A stretch of DNA of 64,000 nt from NCBI RefSeq assembly GCF_910592395.1, contig NC_088309.1, forward strand, positions 26,290,599-26,354,598, in the 5' to 3' direction. Below are positions 25,063-40,000 of the stretch, one piece after another. The position numbers and the translations under genes are program-made. Under the pieces are notes generated by a model, which did not search any database, was not told the DNA's origin, and saw only the letters and a list, made by a program, of their open reading frames with translations. Numbering within the stretch: position 1 is the stretch's first letter; each line of letters begins with the position of its first letter. The DNA comes from Lineus longissimus. Its lineage: Eukaryota; Nemertea; Pilidiophora; Heteronemertea; Lineidae.

Positions 25063-28000
25063 TCAATCATCGCAAATCTGCCTTAAACGGCAAGTTTTCT
25101 CAGGTACGGGTACGGCAGTGGCGTGCGTCTTTTTCATTGAAACGACCTCGCACGGCAGGCACCGATATATATCGTCGTTGATGATGGAGAGAGCGGAAGC
25201 CGGTACATATTGAGCACGGTTCACTAGCAGTTCAATGTGATCATGACGTGACGAGAGCAAATTAAATCTCACGGGTGGGGCGGAAATTCGCCATACTGCT
25301 GACATCATCGGCGCCAACAACTGTTTCTTTTGACCCTGCCGGAGTGTTTCAAAACAATGAATGATTGTGTCTGACCCTGCTGACCTCGATTTTGAAAAAC
25401 TTTTAAAAAAAGGTCATTCAAACGTTAAATCAACTGCAAAGATAATCTTTTATATCACTGAGGTATATACATATGATATGTTGAGAAAAATCTGTACAAC
25501 TATCGAAATATACGATTACTTTGAACTATTTCGGCTAATCACTTTGCCACCTGCGCGACCTTGTCACTATTGTGGCGCGCTCGTTTGCATACTGCATATA
25601 AGAGACGAATAAAATCTCCATTTCAACATGAAAGCCTTGACGGTTCAGCGCTGAAGGTGTTTGACTGTGGATCGGCTGGTCACGGGTTCGACCCCCGTTG
25701 AATCTGCCGATTTTTTTTGGATTTTTTTCTTCTTCCTTGTCTTGTTATCTAATCATCCATGTACAGATGTAAACATTTTCATTATCATCATTATCATACC
25801 CCGCACACAAACTTTTCAAACTCCAGCACATACTGATTCCGGGCGTTCGAGTACATGAATTATGAGGTAGATGTATTGTTTCAATCATCGCAAATCTGCC
25901 TAAAACGGCAAGTTTTCTCAGGTACGGGTACGGCAGTGGCGTGCGGCTTTTTCATTGAAACGACCTGGCACGGCCGGCACCGACATATATCGTCGTTGAT
26001 GATGGAGAGAGCGGTAGCCGGTACATATTGAGCACGGTTCACTAGCAGTTCAATGTGCTCATGACGTGACGAGAGCAAATCTCACGGGTGGGGCGGAAAT
26101 TCGCCATATTGCTTACATCATCGGCGCCAACAACTGTTTCTTTTGACCCTGCCGGAGTGTTTCAAAACAATAAATGAATGATTGTGTCTGACCCTGCTGA
26201 CCTCGATTTTGAAAAACTTTTTAAAAAAGGTCATTCAAACGTTAAATCAACTGCAAAGATAATCTTTTATATCACTGAGGTATATACATACGATATGTTG
26301 AGAAAAATCTGTACAACTATCGAAATATACGATTACTTGGAACTATTTCGGCAAATCACTTTGCCACCTGCGCGACCTTGTCACTATTGTGGCGCGCTCG
26401 TTTGCATACTGCATATAAGAGACAAATAAAATCTCCATTTCAACATGAAAGCCTTGACGGTTCAACGCTGAAGGTGTTTGACTGTGGATCGGCTGGTCAC
26501 GGGTTCGACCCCCGGTGAATCTGCCGATTTTTTTTGGATTTTTTTCTTCTTCCTTGTCTTGTTATCTAATCATCCATGTACAGATGTAAACATTTTCATT
26601 ATCATCATTATCATACCCCGCACCCAAATTTTCAAACTCCAGCACATACTGATTCCGTGCGTTCGAGTACATGAATTATGAGGTAGATGTATTGTTTCAA
26701 TCATCGCAAATCTGCCTAAAACGGCAAGTTTTCTCAGGTACGGGTACGGCAGTGGCGTGCGTCTTTTTCATTGAAACGACCTCGCACGGCAGGCACCGAT
26801 ATATATCGTCGTTGATGATGGAGAGAGCGGAAGCCGGTACATATTGAGCACGGTTCACTAGCAGTTCAATGTGCTCATGACGTGAAGAGAGCAAATCTCA
26901 CGGGTGGGGCGGAAATTCGCCATATTGCTGACATCATCGGCGCCAACAACTGTTTCTTTTGACCCTGCCGGAGTGTTTCAAAACAATAAATGAATGATTG
27001 TGTCTGACCCTGCTGACCTCGATTTTGAAAAACTTTTAAAAAAAGGTCATTCAAACGTTAAATCAACTGCAAAGATAATCTTTTATATCACTGAGGTATA
27101 TACATACGATATGTTGAGAAAAATCTGTACAACTATCGAAATATACGATTACTTTGAACTATTTCGGCTAATCACTTTGCCACCTGCGCGACCTTGTCAC
27201 TATTGTGGCGCGCTCGTTTGCATACTGCATATAAGAGACGAATAAAATCTCCATTTCAACATGAAAGCCTTGACGGTTCAACGCTGAAGGTGTTTGACTG
27301 TGGATCGGCTGGTCACGGGTTCGACCCCCGTTGAATCTGCCGATTTTTTTTGGATTTTTTTCTTCTTCCTTGTCTTGTTATCTAATCATCCATGTACAGA
27401 TGTAAACATTTTCATTATCATCATTATCATACCCCGCACCAAAACTTTTCAAACTCCAGCACATACTGATTCCGGGCGTTCGAGTACATGAATTATGAGG
27501 TAGATGTATTGTTTCAATCATCGCAAATCTGCCTAAAACGGCAAGTTTTCTCAGGTACGGGTACGGCAGTGGCGTGCGTCTTTTTCATTGAAACGACCTC
27601 GCACGGCCGGCACCGACATATATCGTCGTTGATGATGGAGAGAGCGGTAGCCGGTACATATTGAGCACGGTTCACTAGCAGTTCAATGTGCTCATGACGT
27701 GACGAGAGCAAATCTCACGGTTGGGGCGGAAATTCGCCATGTTGCTGACATCATCGGCGCCAACAACTGTTTCTTTTGACCCTGCCGGAGTGTTTCAAAA
27801 CAATAAATGAATGATGGTGTCTGACCCTGCTGACCTCGATTTTGAAAAACTTTTTAAAAAAGGTCATTCAAACGTTAAATCAACTGCAAAGATAATCTTT
27901 TATATCACTGAGGTATATACATACGATATGTTGAGAAAAATCTGTACAACTATCGAAATATACGATTACTTGGAACTATTTCGGCTAATCACTTTGCCAC

Positions 28001-31000
28001 CTGCGCGACCTTGTCACTATTGTGGCGCGCTCGTTTGCATACTGCATATAAGAGACGAATAAAATCTCCATTTCAACATGAAAGCCTTGACGGTTCAACG
28101 CTGAAGGTGTTTGACTGTGGATCGGCTGGTCACGGGTTCGACCCCCGGTGAATCTGCCGATTTTTTTTGGATTTTTTTCTTCTTCCTTGTCTTGTTATCT
28201 AATCATCCATGTACAGATGTAAACATTTTCATTATCATCATTATCATACCCCGCACCCAAACTTTTCAAACTCCAGCACATACTGATTCCGTGCGTTCGA
28301 GTACATGAATTATGAGGTAGATGTATTGTTTCAATCATCGCAAATCTGCCTAAAACGGCAAGTTTTCTCAGGTACGGGTACGGCAGTGGCGTGCGTCTTT
28401 TTCATTGAAACGACCTCGCACGGCAGGCACCGATATATATCGTCGTTGATGATGGAGAGAGCGGAAGCCGGTACATATTGAGCACGGTTCACTAGCAGTT
28501 CAATGTGCTCATGACGTGAAGAGAGCAAATCTCACGGGTGGGGCGGAAATTCGCCATATTGCTGACATCATCGGCGCCAACAACTGTTTCTTTTGACCCT
28601 GCCGGATTGTTTCAAAACAATAAATGAATGATTGTGTCTGACCCTGCTGACCTCGATTTTGAAAAACTTTTAAAAAAAGGTCATTCAAACGTTAAATCAA
28701 CTGCAAAGATAATCTTTTATATCACTGAGGTATATACATACGATATGTTGAGAAAAATCTGTACAACTATCGAAATATACGATTACTTTGAACTATTTCG
28801 GCTAATCACTTTGCCACCTGCGCGACCTTGTCACTATTGTGGCGCGCTCGTTTGCATACTGCATATAAGAGACGAATAAAATCTCCATTTCAACATGAAA
28901 GCCTTGACGGTTCAACGCTGAAGGTGTTTGACTGTGGATCGGCTGGTCACGGGTTCGACCCCCGTTGAATCTGCCGATTTTTTTTGGATTTTTTTCTTCT
29001 TCCTTGTCTTGTTATCTAATCATCCATGTACAGATGTAAACATTTTCATTATCATCATTATCATACCCCGCACCAAAACTTTTCAAACTCCAGCACATAC
29101 TGATTCCGGGCGTTCGAGTACATGAATTATGAGGTAGATGTATTGTTTCAATCATCGCAAATCTGCCTAAAACGGCAAGTTTTCTCAGGTACGGGTACGG
29201 CAGTGGCGTGCGTCTTTTTCATTGAAACGACCTCGCACGGCCGGCACCGACATATATCGTCGTTGATGATGGAGAGAGCGGTAGCCGGTACATATTGAGC
29301 ACGGTTCACTGGCAGTTCAATGTGCTCATGACGTGACGAGAGCAAATCTCACGGGTGGGGCGGAAATTCGCCATATTGCTGACATCATCGGCGCCAACAA
29401 CTGTTTCTTTTGACCCTGCCGGAGTGTTTCAAAACAATAAATGAATGATTGTGTGTGACCCTGCTGACCTCGATTTTGAAAAACTTTTTAAAAAAGGTCA
29501 TTCAAACGTTAAATCAACTGCAAAGATAATCTTTTATATCACTGAGGTATATACATACGATATGTTGAGAAAAATCTGTACAACTATCGAAATATACGAT
29601 TACTTGGAACTATTTCGGCTAATCACTTTGCCACCTGCGCGACCTTGTCACTATTGTGGCGCGCTCGTTTGCATACTGCATATAAGAGACGAATAAAATC
29701 TCCATTTCAACATGAAAGCCTTGACGGTTCAACGCTGAAGGTGTTTGACTGTGGATCGGCTGGTCACGGGTTCGACCCCCGGTGAATCTGCCGATTTTTT
29801 TTGGATTTTTTTCTTCTTCCTTGTCTTGTTATCTAATCATCCATGTACAGATGTAAACATTTTCATTATCATCATTATCATACCCCGCACCCAAACTTTT
29901 CAAACTCCAGCACATACTGATTCCGTGCGTTCGAGTACATGAATTATGAGGTAGATGTATTGATTCAATCATCGCAAATCTGCCTTAAACGGCAAGTTTT
30001 CTCAGGTACGGGTACGGCAGTGGCGTGCGTCTTTTTCAATGAAACGACCTCGCACGGCAGGCACCGATATATATCGTCGTTGATGATGGAGAGAGCGGAA
30101 GCCGGTACATATTGAGCACGGTTCACTAGCAGTTCAATGTGATCATGACGTGACGAGAGCAAATTAAATCTCACGGGTGGGGCGGAAATTCGCCATACTG
30201 CTGACATCATCGGCCCCAACAACTGTTTCTTTTGACCCTGCCGGAGTGTTTCAAAACAATGAATGATTGTGTCTGACCCTGCTGACCTCGATTTTGAAAA
30301 ACTTTTAAAAAAAGGTCATTCAAACGTTAAATCAACTGCAAAGATAATCTTTTATATCACTGAGGTATATACATACGATATGTTGAGAAAAATCTATACA
30401 ACTATCGAAATATACGATTACTTTGAACTATTTCGGCTAATCACTTTGCCACCTGCGCGACCTTGTCACTATTGTGGCGCGCTCGTTTGCATACTGCATA
30501 TAAGAGACGAATAAAATCTCCATTTCAACATGAAAGCCTTGACGGTTCAGCGCTGAAGGTGTTTGACTGTGGATCGGCTGGTCACGGGTTCGACCCCCGT
30601 TGAATCTGCCGATTTTTTTTGGATTTTTTTCTTCTTCCTTGTCTTGTTATCTAATCATCCATGTACAGATGTAAACATTTTCATTATCATCATTATCATA
30701 CCCCGCACACAAACTTTTCAAACTCCAGCACATACTGATTCCGGGCGTTCGAGTACATGAATTATGAGGTAGATGTATTGTTTCAATCATCGCAAATCTG
30801 CCTAAAACGGCAAGTTTTCTCAGGTACGGGTACGGCAGTGGCGTGCGTCTTTTTCATTGAAACGACCTCGCACGGCCGGCACCGACATATATCGTCGTTG
30901 ATGATGGAGAGAGCGGTAGCCGGTACATATTGAGCACGGTTCACTAGCAGTTCAATGTGCTCATGACGTGACGAGAGCAAATCTCACGGGTGGGGCGGAA

Positions 31001-34000
31001 ATTCGCCATATTGCTTACATCATCGGCGCCAACAACTGTTTCTTTTGACCCTGCCGGAGTGTTTCAAAACAATAAATGAATGATTGTGTCTGACCCTGCT
31101 GACCTCGATTTTGAAAAACTTTTAAAAAAAGGTCATTCAAACGTTAAATCAACTGCAAAGATAATCTTTTATATCACTGAGGTATATACATACGATATGT
31201 TGAGAAAAATCTGTACAACTATCGAAATATACGATTACTTGGAACTATTTCGGCTAATCACTTGGCCACCTGCGCGACCTTGTCACTATTGTGGCGCGCT
31301 CGTTTGCATACTGCATATAAGAGACGAATAAAATCTCCATTTCAACATGAAAGCCTTGACGGTTCAACGCTGAAGGTGTTTGACTGTGGATCGGCTGGTC
31401 ACGGGTTCGACCCCCGGTGAATCTGCCGATTTTTTTTGTATTTTTTTCTTCTTCCTTGTCTTGTTATCTTATCATCCATGTACAGATGTAAACATTTTCA
31501 TTATCATCATTATCATACCCCGCACCCAAACTTTTCAAACTCCAGCACATACTGATTCCGTGCGTTCGAGTACATGAATTATGAGGTAGATGTATTGTTT
31601 CAATCATCGTAAATCTGCCTGAAACGGCAAGTTTTCTCAGGTACGGGTACGGCAGTGGCGTGCGTCTTTTTCATTGAAACGACCTCGCACGGCAGGCACC
31701 GATATATATCGTCGTTGATGATGGAGAGAGCGGTAGCCGGTACATATTGAGCACGGTTCACTAGCAGTTCAATGTGCTCATGACGTGACGAGAGCAAATT
31801 AAATCTCACGGGTGGGGCGGAAATTCGCCATATTGCTGACATCATCGGCGCCAACAACTGTTTCTTTTGACCCTGCCGGAGTGTTTCAAAACAATAAATG
31901 AATGATTGTGTCTGACCCTGCTGACCTCGATTTTGAAAAACTTTTAAAAAAAGGTCATTCAAACGTTAAATCAACTGCAAAGATAATCTTTTATATCACT
32001 GAGGTATATACATACGATATGTTGAGAAAAATCTGTACAACTATCGAAATATACGATTACTTTGAACTATTTCGGCTAATCACTTTGCCACCTGCGCGAC
32101 CTTGTCACTATTGTGGCGCGCTCGTTTGCATACTGCATATAAGAGACGAATAAAATCTCCATTTCAACATGAAAGCCTTGACGGTTCAGCGCTGAAGGTG
32201 TTTGACTGTGGATCGGCTGGTCACGGGTTCGACCCCCGTTGAATCTGCCGATTTTTTTTGTATTTTTTTCTTCTTCCTTGTCTTGTTATCTAATCATCCA
32301 TGTACAGATGTAAACATTTTCATTATCATCATTATCATACCCCGCACCAAAACTTTTCAAACTCCAGCACATACTGATTCCGGGCGTTCGAGTACATGAA
32401 TTATGAGGTAGATGTATTGTTTCAATCATCGCAAATCTGCCTAAAACGGCAAGTTTTCTCAGGTACGGGTACGGCAGTGGCGTGCGTCTTTTTCATTGAA
32501 ACGACCTCGCACGGCCGGCACCGACATATATCGTCGTTGATGATGGAGAGAGCGGTAGCCGGTACATATTGAGCACGGTTCACTAGCAGTTCAATGTGCT
32601 CATGACGTGACGAGAGCAAATCTCACGGTTGGGGCGGAAATTCGCCATGTTGCTGACATCATCGGCGCCAACAACTGTTTCTTTTGACCCTGCCGGAGTG
32701 TTTCAAAACAATAAATGAATGATTGTGTCTGACCCTGCTGACCTCGATTTTGAAAAACTTTTTAAAAAAGGTCATTCAAACGTTAAATCAACTGCAAAGA
32801 TAATCTTTTATATCACTGAGGTATATACATACGATATGTTGAGAAAAATCTGTACAACTATCGAAATATACGATTACTTGGAACTATTTCGGCTAATCAC
32901 TTTGCCACCTGCGCGACCTTGTCACTATTGTGGCGCGCTCGTTTGCATACTGCATATAAGAGACGAATAAAATCTCCATTTCAACATGAAAGCCTTGACG
33001 GTTCAACGCTGAAGGTGTTTGACTGTGGATCGGCTGGTCACGGGTTCGACCCCCGTTGAATCTGCCGATTTTTTTTGGATTTTTTTCTTCTTCCTTGTCT
33101 TGTTATCTAATCATCCATGTACAGATGTAAACATTTTCATTATCATCATTATCATACCCCGCACCCAAACTTTTCAAACTCCAGCACATACTGATTCCGT
33201 GCGTTCGAGTACATGAATTATGAGGTAGATGTATTGTTTCAATCATCGCAAATCTGCCTAAAACGGCAAGTTTTCTCAGGTACGGGTACGGCAGTGGCGT
33301 GCGTCTTTTTCATTGAAACGACCTCGCACGGCCGGCACCGATATATATCGTCGTTGATGATGGAGAGAGCGGAAACCGGTACATATTGAGCACGGTTCAC
33401 TAGCAGTTCAATGTGCTCATGACGTGAAGAGAGCAAATCTCACGGGTGGGGCGGAAATTCGCCATATTGCTGACATCATCGGCGCCAACAACTGTTTCTT
33501 TTGACCCTGCCGGAGTGTTTCAAAACAATAAATGAATGATTGTGTCTGACCCTGCTGACCTCGATTTTGAAAAACTTTAAAAAAAGGTCATTCAAGCGTT
33601 AAATCAACTGCAAAGATAATCTTTTATATCACTGAGGTATATACATACGATATGTTGAGAAAAATCTGTACAACTATCGAAATATACGATTACTTTGAAC
33701 TATTTCGGCTAATCACTTTGCCACCTGCGCGACCTTGTCACTATTGTGGCGCGCTCGTTTGCATACTGCATATAAGAGACGAATAAAATCTCCATTTCAA
33801 CATGAAAGCCTTGACGGTTCAGCGCTGAAGGTGTTTGACTGTGGATCGGCTGGTCACGGGTTCGACCCCCGTTGAATCTGCCGATTTTTTTTGTATTTTT
33901 TTCTTCTTCCTTGTCTTGTTATCTAATCATACATGTACAGATGTAAACATTTTCATTATCATCATTATCATACCCCGCACCAAAACTTTTCAAACTCCAG

Positions 34001-37000
34001 CACATACTGATTCCGGGCGTTCGAGTACATGAATTATGAGGTAGATGTATTGTTTAAATCATCGCAAATCTGCCTAAAACGGCAAGTTTTCTCAGGTACG
34101 GGTACGGCAGTGGCGTGCGTCTTTTTCATTGAAACGACCTCGCACGGCCGGCACCGACATATATCGTCGTTGATGATGGAGAGAGCGGTAGCCGGTACAT
34201 ATTGAGCACGGTTCACTAGCAGTTCAATGTGCTCATGACGTGACGAGAGCAAATCTCACGGTTGGGGCGGAAATTCGCCATGTTGCTGACATCATCGGCG
34301 CCAACAACTGTTTCTTTTGACCCTGCCGGAGTGTTTCAAAACAATAAATGAATGATTTTGTCTGACCCTGCTGACCTCGATTTTGAAAAACTTTTTAAAA
34401 AAGGTCATTCAAGCGTTAAATCAACTGCAAAGATAATCTTTTATATCACTGAGGTATATACATACGATATGTTGAGAAAAATCTGTACAACTATCGAAAT
34501 ATACGATTACTTTGAACTATTTCGGCTAATCACTTTGCCACCTGCGCGACCTTGTCACTATTGTGGCGCGCTCGTTTGCATACTGCATATAAGAGACAAA
34601 TAAAATCTCCATTTCAACATGAAAGCCTTGACGGTTCAACGCTGAAGGTGTTTGACTGTGGATCGGCTGGTCACGGGTTCGACCCCCGGTGAATCTGCCG
34701 ATTATTTTTTTCTTTTTTTCTTCTTCCTTGTCTTGTTATCTAATCATCCATGTACAGATGTAAACATTTTCATTATCATCATTATCATACCCCGCACCCA
34801 AACTTTTCAAACTCCAGCACATACTGATTCCGTGCGTTCGAGTACATGAATTATGAGGTAGATGTATTGTTTCAATCATCGCAAATCTGCCTAAAACGGC
34901 AAGTTTTCTCAGGTACGGGTACGGCAGTGGCGTGCGTCTTTTTCATTGAAACGACCTCGCACGGCAGGCACCGATATATATCGTCGTTGATGATGGAGAG
35001 AGCGGAAGCCGGTACATATTAAGCACGGTTCACTAGCAGTTCAATGTGCTCATGACGTGAAGAGAGCAAATCTCACGGGTGGGCCGGAAATTCGCCATAT
35101 TGCGACATCATCGGCGCCAACAACTGTTTCTTTTGACCCTGCCGGAGTGTTTCAAAACAATAAATGAATGATTGTGTCTGACCCTGCTGACCTCGATTTT
35201 GAAAAACTTTAAAAAAAAGGTCATTCAAACGTTAAATCAACTGCAAAGATAATCTTTTATATCACTGAGGTATATACATACGATATGTTGAGAAAAATCT
35301 GTACAACTATCGAAATATACGATTACTTTGAACTATTTCGGCTAATCACTTTGCCACCTGCGCGACCTTGTCACTTTTGTGGTGCGCTCGTTTGCATACT
35401 GCATATAAGAGACGAATAAAATCTCCATTTCAACATGAAAGCCTTGACGGTTCAGCGCTGAAGGTGTTTGACTGTGGATCGGCTGGTCACGGGTTCGACC
35501 CCCGTTGAATCTGCCGATTTTTTTGGATTTTTTTCTTCTTCCTTGTCTTGTTATCTAATCATCCATGTACAGATGTAAACATTTTCATTATCATCATTAT
35601 CATACCCCGCACCCAAACTTTTCAAACTCCAGCACATACTGATTCCGGGCGTTCGAGTACATGAATTATGAGGTAGATGTATTGTTTCAATCATCGCAAA
35701 TCTGCCTAAAACGGCAAGTTTTCTCAGGTACGGGTACGGCAGTGGCGTGCGTCTTTTTCATTGAAACGACCTCGCACGGCCGGCACCGACATATATCGTC
35801 GTTGATGATGGAGAGAGCGGTAGCCGGTACATATTGAGCACGGTTCACTAGCAGTTCAATGTGCTCATGACGTGACGAGAGCAAATTAAATCTCACGGGT
35901 GGGGCGGAAATTAGCCATATTGCTGACATCATCGGCGCCAACAACTGTTTCTTTTGACCCTGCCGGAGTGTTTCAAAACAATAAATGAATGATTGTGTCT
36001 GACCCTGCTGACCTCGATTTTGAAAAACTTTTTAAAAAAGGTCATTCAAACGTTAAATCAACTGCAAAGATAATCTTTTATATCACTGAGGTATATACAT
36101 ACGATATGTTGAGAAAAATCTGTACAACTATCGAAATATACGATTACTTGGAACTATTTGGGCTAATCACTTTGCCACCTGCGCGACCTTGTCACTATTG
36201 TGGCGCGCTCGTTTGCATACTGCATATAAGGGACGAATAAAATCTCCATTTCAACATGAAAGCCTTGACGGTTCAACGCTGAAGGTGTTTGACTGTGGAT
36301 CGGCTGGTCACGGGTTCGACCCCCGGTGAATCTGCCGATTTTTTTTGGATTTTTTTCTTCTTCCTTGTCTTGTTATCTAATCATCCATGTACAGATGTAA
36401 ACATTTTCATTATCATCATTATCATACCCCGCACCCAAACTTTTCAAACTCCAGCACATACTGATTCCGTGCGTTCGAGTACATGAATTATGAGGTAGAT
36501 GTATTGTTTCAATCATCGCAATCTGCCTAAAACGGCAAGTTTTCTCAGGTACGGGTACGGCAGTGGCGTGCGTCTTTTTCATTGAAACGACCTCGCACGG
36601 CAGGCACCGATATATATCGTCGTTGATGATGGAGAGAGCGGAAGCCGGTACATATTGAGCACGGTTCACTAGCAGTTCAATGTGCTCATGACGTGACGAG
36701 AGCAAATCTCACGGGTGGGGCGGAAATTCGCCATGTTGCTGACATCATCGGCGCCAACAACTGTTTCTTTTGACCCTGCCGGAGTGTTTCAAAACAATAA
36801 ATGAATGATTGTGTCTGACCCTGCTGACCTCGATTTTGAAAAACTTTTTAAAAAAGGTCATTCAAACGTTAAATCAACTGCAAAGATAATCTTTTATATC
36901 ACTGAGGTATATACATACGATATGTTGAGAAAAATCTGTACAACTATCGAAATATACGATTACTTTGAACTATTTCGGCTAATCACTTTGCCACCTGCGC

Positions 37001-40000
37001 GACCTTGTCACTATTGTGGCGCGCTCGTTTGCATACTGCATATAAGAGACGAATAAAATCTCCATTTCAACATGAAAGCCTTGACGGTTCAACGCTGAAG
37101 GTGTTTGACTGTGGATCGGCTGGTCACGGGTTCGACCCCCGTTGAATCTGCCGATTTTTTTTGGATTTTTTTCTTCTTCCTTGTCTTGTTATCTAATCAT
37201 CCATGTACAGATGTAAACATTTTCATTATCATCATTATCATACCCCGCACCAAAACTTTTCAAACTCCAGCACATACTGATTCCGGGCGTTCGAGTACAT
37301 GAATTATGAGGTAGATGTATTGTTTCAATCATCGCAAATCTGCCTAAAACGGCAAGTTTTCTCAGGTACGGGTACGGCAGTGGCGTGCGTCTTTTTCATT
37401 GAAACGACCTCGCACGGCCGGCACCGACATATATCGTCGTTGATGATGGAGAGAGCGGTAGCCGGTACATATTGAGCACGGTTCACTAGCAGTTCAATGT
37501 GCTCATGACGTGAAGAGAGCAAATCTCACGGGTGGAGTGGAAATTCGCCATGTTGCTGACATCATCGGCGCCAACAACTGTTTCTTTTGACCCTGCCGGA
37601 GTGTTTCAAAACAATAAATGAATGATTGTGTCTGACCCTGCTGACCTCGATTTTGAAAAACTTTTTAAAAAAGGTCATTCAAACGTTAAATCAGCTACAA
37701 AGATAATCTTTTATATCACTGAGGTATATACATACGATATGTTGAGAAAAATCTGTACAACTATCGAAATATACGATTACTTGGAACTATTTCGGCTAAT
37801 CACTTTGCCACCTGCGCGACCTTGTCACTATTGTGGCGCGCTCGTTTGCATACTGCATATAAGAGACGAATAAAATCTCCATTTCAACATGAAAGCCTTG
37901 ACGGTTCAACGCTGAAGGTGTTTGACTGTGGATCGGTTGGTCACGGGTTCGACCCCCGTTGAATCTGCCGATTTTTTTTGGATTTTTTTCTTCTTCCTTG
38001 TCTTGTTATCTAATCATCCATGTACAGATGTAAACATTTTCATTATCATCATTATCATACCCCGCACCCAAACTTTTCAAACTCCAGCACATACTGATTC
38101 CGTGCGTTCGAGTACATGAATTATGAGGTAGATGTATTGTTTCAATCATCGCAAATCTGCCTAAAACGGCAAGTTTTCTCAGGTACGGGTACGGCAGTGG
38201 CGTGCGTCTTTTTCATTGAAACGACCTCGCACGGCCGGCACCGATATATATCGTCGTTGATGATGGAGAGAGCGGAAACCGGTACATATTGAGCACGGTT
38301 CACTAGCAGTTCAATGTGCTCATGACGTGAAGAGAGCAAATCTCACGGGTGGGGCGGAAATTCGCCATATTGCTGACATCATCGGCGCCAACAACTGTTT
38401 CTTTTGACCCTGCCGGAGTGTTTCAAAACAATAAATGAATGATTGTGTCTGACCCTGCTGACCTCGATATTGAAAAACTTTAAAAAAAGGTCATTCAAGC
38501 GTTAAATCAACTGCAAAGATAATCTTTTATATCACTGAGGTATATACATACGATATGTTGAGAAAAATCTGTACAACTATCGAAATATACGATTACTTTG
38601 AACTATTTCGGCTAATCACTTTGCCACCTGCGCGACCTTGTCACTATTGTGGCGCGCTCGTTTGCATACTGCATATAAGAGACAAATAAAATCTCCATTT
38701 CAACATGAAAGCCTTGACGGTTCAACGCTGAAGGTGTTTGACTGTGGATCGGCTGGTCACGGGTTCGACCCCCGTTGAATCTGCCGATTTTTTTTGGATT
38801 TTTTTCTTCTTCCTTTTCTTGTTATCTAATCATCCATGTACAGATGTAAACATTTTCATTATCATCATTATCATACCCCGCACCCAAACTTTTCAAACTC
38901 CAGCACATACTGATTCCGGGCGTTCGAGTACATGAATTATGAGGTAGATGTATTGTTTCAATCATCGCAAATCTGCCTAAAACGGCAAGTTTTCTCAGGT
39001 ACGGGTACGGCAGTGGCGTGCGTCTTTTTCATTGAAACGACCTCGCACGGCCGGCACCGACATATATCGTCGTTGATGATGGAGAGAGCGGTAGCCGGTA
39101 CATATTGAGCACGGTTCACTAGCAGTTCAATGTGCTCATGACGTGACGAGAGCAAATTAAATCTCACGGGTGGGGCGGAAATTCGCCATATTGCTGACAT
39201 CATCGGCGCCAACAACTGTTTCTTTTGACCCTGCCGGAGTGTTTCAAAACAATAAATGAATGATTGTGTCTGACCCTGCTGACCTCGATTTTGAAAAACT
39301 TTTTAAAAAAGGTCATTCAAACGTTAAATCAACTGCAAAGATAATCTTTTATATCACTGAGGTATATACATACGATATGTTGAGAAAAATCTGTACAACT
39401 ATCGAAATATACGATTACTTGGAACTATTTCGGCTAATCACTTTGCCACCTGCGCGACCTTGTCACTATTGTGGCGCGCTCGTTTGCATACTGCATATAA
39501 GAGACGAATAAAATCTCCATTTCAACATGAAAGCCTTGACGGTTCAACGCTGAAGGTGTTTGACTGTGGATCGGCTGGTCACGGGTTCGACCCCCGTTGA
39601 ATCTGCCGATTTTTTTTGGATTTTTTTCTTCTTCCTTGTCTTGTTATCTAATCATCCATGTACAGATGTAAACATTTTCATTATCATCATTATCATACCC
39701 CGCACCCAAACTTTTCAAACTCCAGCACATACTGATTCCGTGCGTTCGAGTACATGAATTATGAGGTAGATGTATTGTTTCAATCATCGCAAATCTGCCT
39801 AAAACGGCAAGTTTTCTCAGGTACGGGTACGGCAGTGGCGTGCGTCTTTTTCATTGAAACGACCTCGCACGGCAGGCACCGATATATATCGTCGTTGATG
39901 ATGGAGAGAGCGGAAGCCGGTACATATTGAGCACGGTTCACTAGCAGTTCAATGTGCTCATGACGTGAAGAGAGCAAATCTCACGGGTGGGGCGGAAATT

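Noticed and set aside
25868-25905. let-7-like word TGAGGTAG in the monomers
   Set aside because: Only the eight-base seed matches. The local fold is an 8-bp stem with a loop of about 22 bases, too short for a miRNA precursor, and one monomer type has lost the word (TTAATTAGG at 41400, 43854, 46307).
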